32,770 nucleotides of DNA, from assembly GCA_023382975.1 (NCBI GenBank), contig JAHDXO010000039.1, positions 1 through 32,770 of the forward strand, in the 5' to 3' direction. The notes below the pieces were generated by a model. That model saw only the letters and a program-made list of their open reading frames with translations. It ran no database searches and was not told the origin of the DNA. Shown here piece after piece: positions 30,687-32,770 of this stretch (the stretch's first letter is position 1; each line of letters opens with the position of its first letter). The translations under genes and the position numbers were made by a program. This DNA is from Pirellulaceae bacterium (GTDB lineage: Bacteria > Planctomycetota > Planctomycetia > Pirellulales > Pirellulaceae).

Positions 30687-30905
30687 ATGAGAGCCTTGGC
30701 CTTGGACTGTGATCGTCGGGAAACGTACATCGGTCCGGAGGAATACTGCCGTTTGGCGATTTCCCACCGCGAACTCGAGCGATGCGACGACAGTGTGCGG
30801 GGCCTTCGCGGGCTTCGGGATCCCCAGGCGCAACTGGTCTACCTAGTCGACGAGATCGTTCTGCTGAAACACGAACCACCCAAACCTCCCTGCCGTCCGC
30901 GCTGA
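30687..30905 (+). CDS. short hypothetical protein
   Basis: A 72-aa frame with a GAGG site (30677-30680) 6 bases before the ATG. The sequence is soluble and charged, with an acidic/Arg-rich middle (SHRELERCDDSVRGLRGLRD), a short hydrophobic helix (AQLVYLVDEIVLL) and a Lys/Pro-rich end; three Cys are scattered. No family is recognised. The ribosome site, promoter candidate and isolated position favour a real gene, but its short length leaves doubt. If real, it is the best candidate target of the 11-bp repeat array upstream. Confidence 0.45.
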   Translation: MRALALDCDRRETYIGPEEYCRLAISHRELERCDDSVRGLRGLRDPQAQLVYLVDEIVLLKHEPPKPPCRPR

Positions 30906-30970
30906 TCAATGAGGAATGAACCTTTCCTCTCGTTGACCATGAACCAGAGCAGTACTGACCCGACCGCGGA

Positions 30971-32548
30971 CTAAGGGAAGAACAGCGGCACGGCCCATTT
31001 GCCGATGGGGATCGTGTCGTCGGCGTCGCAGTCTTTCTGGTACAGGGTGCAATAGTTGGCGGCGCTGGACGGATTGAACAGGCGCACTTCGGGCAGAGCG
31101 ACTTTGGCGAATCCTTGATCGAGCAGTGCCTGGGTTTGGCTGTCCCGGTTGCGGTCGGGCGCCGGGGTCAGGAAGTACACGGTGCCGGCGCGGCTGACTC
31201 GCAACTGTTTCTGTCCGTCCAGGCCCACGCGCAGGAAGTGCGATCCTTCCAGCGCGGCCGGCAGCTCGTTCAACACGTAGCCGCGGTCGGTGAACAGGAG
31301 TTCGCCGACGGCTAGCCGCACCGAGGCCGCATCCCCAGCGGTCAGAGCGCCGCGGGTGTCCTTGCGCAACGGCTTGCCGTCTGCGTTGGCCGCGGGGGGC
31401 ACCGTTTCCGGCTGGGGGCGTTCCCTGCCGCCGGAAGCTTCGCTGACCAAGCGGCGCAATTGGACGGTGTCGCCCTCGGTCCGGCCCGCTACGACGTCTT
31501 CCTCGCGGAAACTGGCCATCAGGATGTGCCGCGATCCGGTGCGGCTGTAGTCATAGATGATGCGGATCAAGCCGTCGGGCGTCTGCTGACCGTCGGGATA
31601 GGATACTCCGCTGCGTTCGTCGAGCAGCAAGCCGCCGCCCCATGTGCGGCCCTCGTCCGTCGAGACGAAGGCGGTCAGATGTGAACGACCCGTTCGTTGG
31701 TCGATCGGCCCATGCTTGACCAACAGCAAGTTGCCGGACTGCAGCCGCGTGATAAAGAACCGCGCGCTGGGGTGCTCGATACCAGACGGCGCCAGATCGG
31801 GCCACGTCCGGCCGCGGTCGGTCGAAACGCTCTGCCCAATCCCGTATTTCGTGCGGGCCAGCAGCCACAGCGAACCGTCCTTGCGCTCAACGAACATGTG
31901 TTCGTCGAACTGCCGGTCCTCGACCGGCACGTTGCAGGCGCCGCGGATCGACCACGTCCGGCCCTGGTCGGTCGAGACGACCATTTTGGCGCTGCCGTCG
32001 GTCTGGCGCCACGTCGAAGCAGGCAGAACCCACTCGCCGGTCGTCAGCACCACGGGCTTGCACATCATCACGCCGTTGGTGATCCGCACCGGCCGCCCCC
32101 ACTGGGCCTGCTCCTGGTCCGGCTGGTCGGTCTCGATGCACCACACGCCGCCGACCGAGGCCTCGTGGCCCTGGGCCTGGGCCCAGAACAGACGGAGCTT
32201 GCCGTCCGGCCCCATCCACAGTTCCGGATCGAAGGTCCGGACCGGGCCGTCGCCGTCGGGATCGACGACCAGTACTTCCTTCCAGGTCGCCCCGTTGTCG
32301 CCGCTGGTGCTGAGCACGACGTAGTTGTTGTGGTCCTCGCCGGGCGTCACGCCAGCGTACCAGTTGGCCCACAGTCGTCCACCGGGCGAGACGGCCATGC
32401 TCGGGATGCCTTGAAAGGCCCGGTTGGTCGCCGCGTGTTGCGGCTGCGGCGGCCCGATGTACTGCGGCGGCGCAAGAAACGCCGGCTCGGAAGCGAAACC
32501 GATCCCGTGCGGGAGGAAGAAGAAAACCAAGAGGAATCGTCGGAACAT
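30971..32548 (-). CDS. secreted sialidase-like protein with Asp boxes
   Basis: A 525-aa exported six-bladed propeller of the BNR/sialidase superfamily. A signal peptide (residues 1-20, ending GFASE) follows the ATG at 32548, which has AAAGGA about 8 bases upstream. Four Asp boxes are seen: SGDNGATW (82-89), STDQGRTW (192), STDRGRTW (242) and STDEGRTW (296). A domain of about 120 residues at the C-terminus (from VGELLFTDRGYVLNELP) looks like a separate beta module often attached to planctomycete secreted enzymes. An RIP/FRIP arginine motif of true sialidases is not evident near the N-terminus. It may therefore be an exo-sialidase, another glycoside hydrolase or a binding protein. It stands alone, with a REP-like unit 25 bases upstream of the ATG. 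Confidence 0.82.
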   Translation of the reverse strand: MFRRFLLVFFFLPHGIGFASEPAFLAPPQYIGPPQPQHAATNRAFQGIPSMAVSPGGRLWANWYAGVTPGEDHNNYVVLSTSGDNGATWKEVLVVDPDGDGPVRTFDPELWMGPDGKLRLFWAQAQGHEASVGGVWCIETDQPDQEQAQWGRPVRITNGVMMCKPVVLTTGEWVLPASTWRQTDGSAKMVVSTDQGRTWSIRGACNVPVEDRQFDEHMFVERKDGSLWLLARTKYGIGQSVSTDRGRTWPDLAPSGIEHPSARFFITRLQSGNLLLVKHGPIDQRTGRSHLTAFVSTDEGRTWGGGLLLDERSGVSYPDGQQTPDGLIRIIYDYSRTGSRHILMASFREEDVVAGRTEGDTVQLRRLVSEASGGRERPQPETVPPAANADGKPLRKDTRGALTAGDAASVRLAVGELLFTDRGYVLNELPAALEGSHFLRVGLDGQKQLRVSRAGTVYFLTPAPDRNRDSQTQALLDQGFAKVALPEVRLFNPSSAANYCTLYQKDCDADDTIPIGKWAVPLFFP

Positions 32549-32572
32549 GGTGATCGTCCTTTGTTACTGGAT

Positions 32573-32596
32573 CTGAATTCTTACGAATTCAGCTAC
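32573..32596 (-). repeat. third copy of the REP-like unit
   Basis: Same 24-base unit as at 5412-5435 with one change, in the loop (TTAC instead of TCAC). The arms CTGAATTC/GAATTCAG and the GTAG end (seen as CTAC on the plus strand) are conserved. It lies just upstream of the sialidase-like gene, 27 kb from the first pair. Confidence 0.7.
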
Positions 32597-32665
32597 AGGT
32601 TAGCATCGTTCGCGAAATATTTGTCGGGTCTTCAGGTGAGCGGCAAGGCACTAGCGCCGGAACGG

Positions 32666-32770
32666 GGTCGGGCGGGGGGTTTGTGTTGGGGCCACACCCA
32701 AGGTAAAAACAGATTTGGCAACACACCACCCCACCCAAAGACCCACAAACGCCGACCAAAAAAATATCAG
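32666..32770. other. low-complexity, self-complementary contig end
   Basis: A G-rich arm (32666-32691) and a C/A-rich arm (about 32729-32757) are imperfect reverse complements, and the stretch between them and after is C/A-rich with a run of seven A near the end. Composition differs sharply from the rest of the window. It looks like a misassembled or error-prone read end rather than biology. Confidence 0.5.

Noticed and set aside
1..32770. CRISPR arrays, rRNA, integrases, prophage or defence genes
   Set aside because: Looked for and not seen: no regularly spaced direct repeats beyond the four-unit 11-bp array, and no protein with recombinase, nuclease-defence or phage motifs.

Overview
The window looks like one contig of a planctomycete, most likely a Pirellulales-type lineage. 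It is GC-rich and its genes are separated by clear gaps. The protein families fit that group: a formylglycine-type sulfatase, a DUF1080 protein, a YVTN propeller fused to a diheme cytochrome, a BBP2-like porin, an Asp-box sialidase and a small conserved protein typical of planctomycetes. Gram-negative envelope genes are also present (kdsA, tatC, a porin, lipoproteins). No rRNA, tRNA, CRISPR array, transposase or phage gene was found. The last ~110 bases are low-complexity and self-complementary, as at a poor assembly end.

Region 1 (1-7484, + strand) is a housekeeping run: a possible partial gene end, then polA, coaE, rho, a single-frame RibH-NusB fusion, and ftsY. It covers DNA replication and repair, CoA synthesis, transcription termination and antitermination, riboflavin synthesis and membrane targeting. 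A pair of inverted REP-like palindromes sits between rho and ribH-nusB, and a third copy lies near the right end of the window.

Region 2 (7485-13668) has a BBP2-like outer-membrane porin with a strong terminator, and an ammonium transporter (amt) preceded by a textbook sigma-54 promoter and followed by two hairpins. Next come a small Cys-rich lipoprotein on the minus strand, a probably broken Cys-rich small gene beside it, and a secreted sulfatase.

Region 3 (13711-19548, - strand) reads, in transcription order, tatC (with a large extra periplasmic loop), a DUF58 protein, a TgpA-type membrane transglutaminase, a small two-helix membrane protein and a cupin. A good promoter lies between tatC and the divergent manA (19765-20805, +).

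Region 4 (20928-27647, - strand) holds aroB, then after a gap diacylglycerol-kinase-like, kdsA (metal-dependent type), a lipoprotein with an apparently dead transglutaminase-like fold, and a DUF1080 protein. The last four are close enough to be one operon.

Region 5 (27951-32548) holds a secreted YVTN-propeller/diheme cytochrome, a small conserved gene, an array of four 11-bp-spaced TTAACA-like half-sites (PhoP/PhoB-box-like) before a short ORF, and a secreted Asp-box sialidase-like protein.

No clear new multi-gene system is visible. The most interesting points are the RibH-NusB fusion, the TatC insertion, the inactive transglutaminase-like lipoprotein, the REP-like elements and the two regulatory sites (sigma-54 before amt and the 11-bp array).
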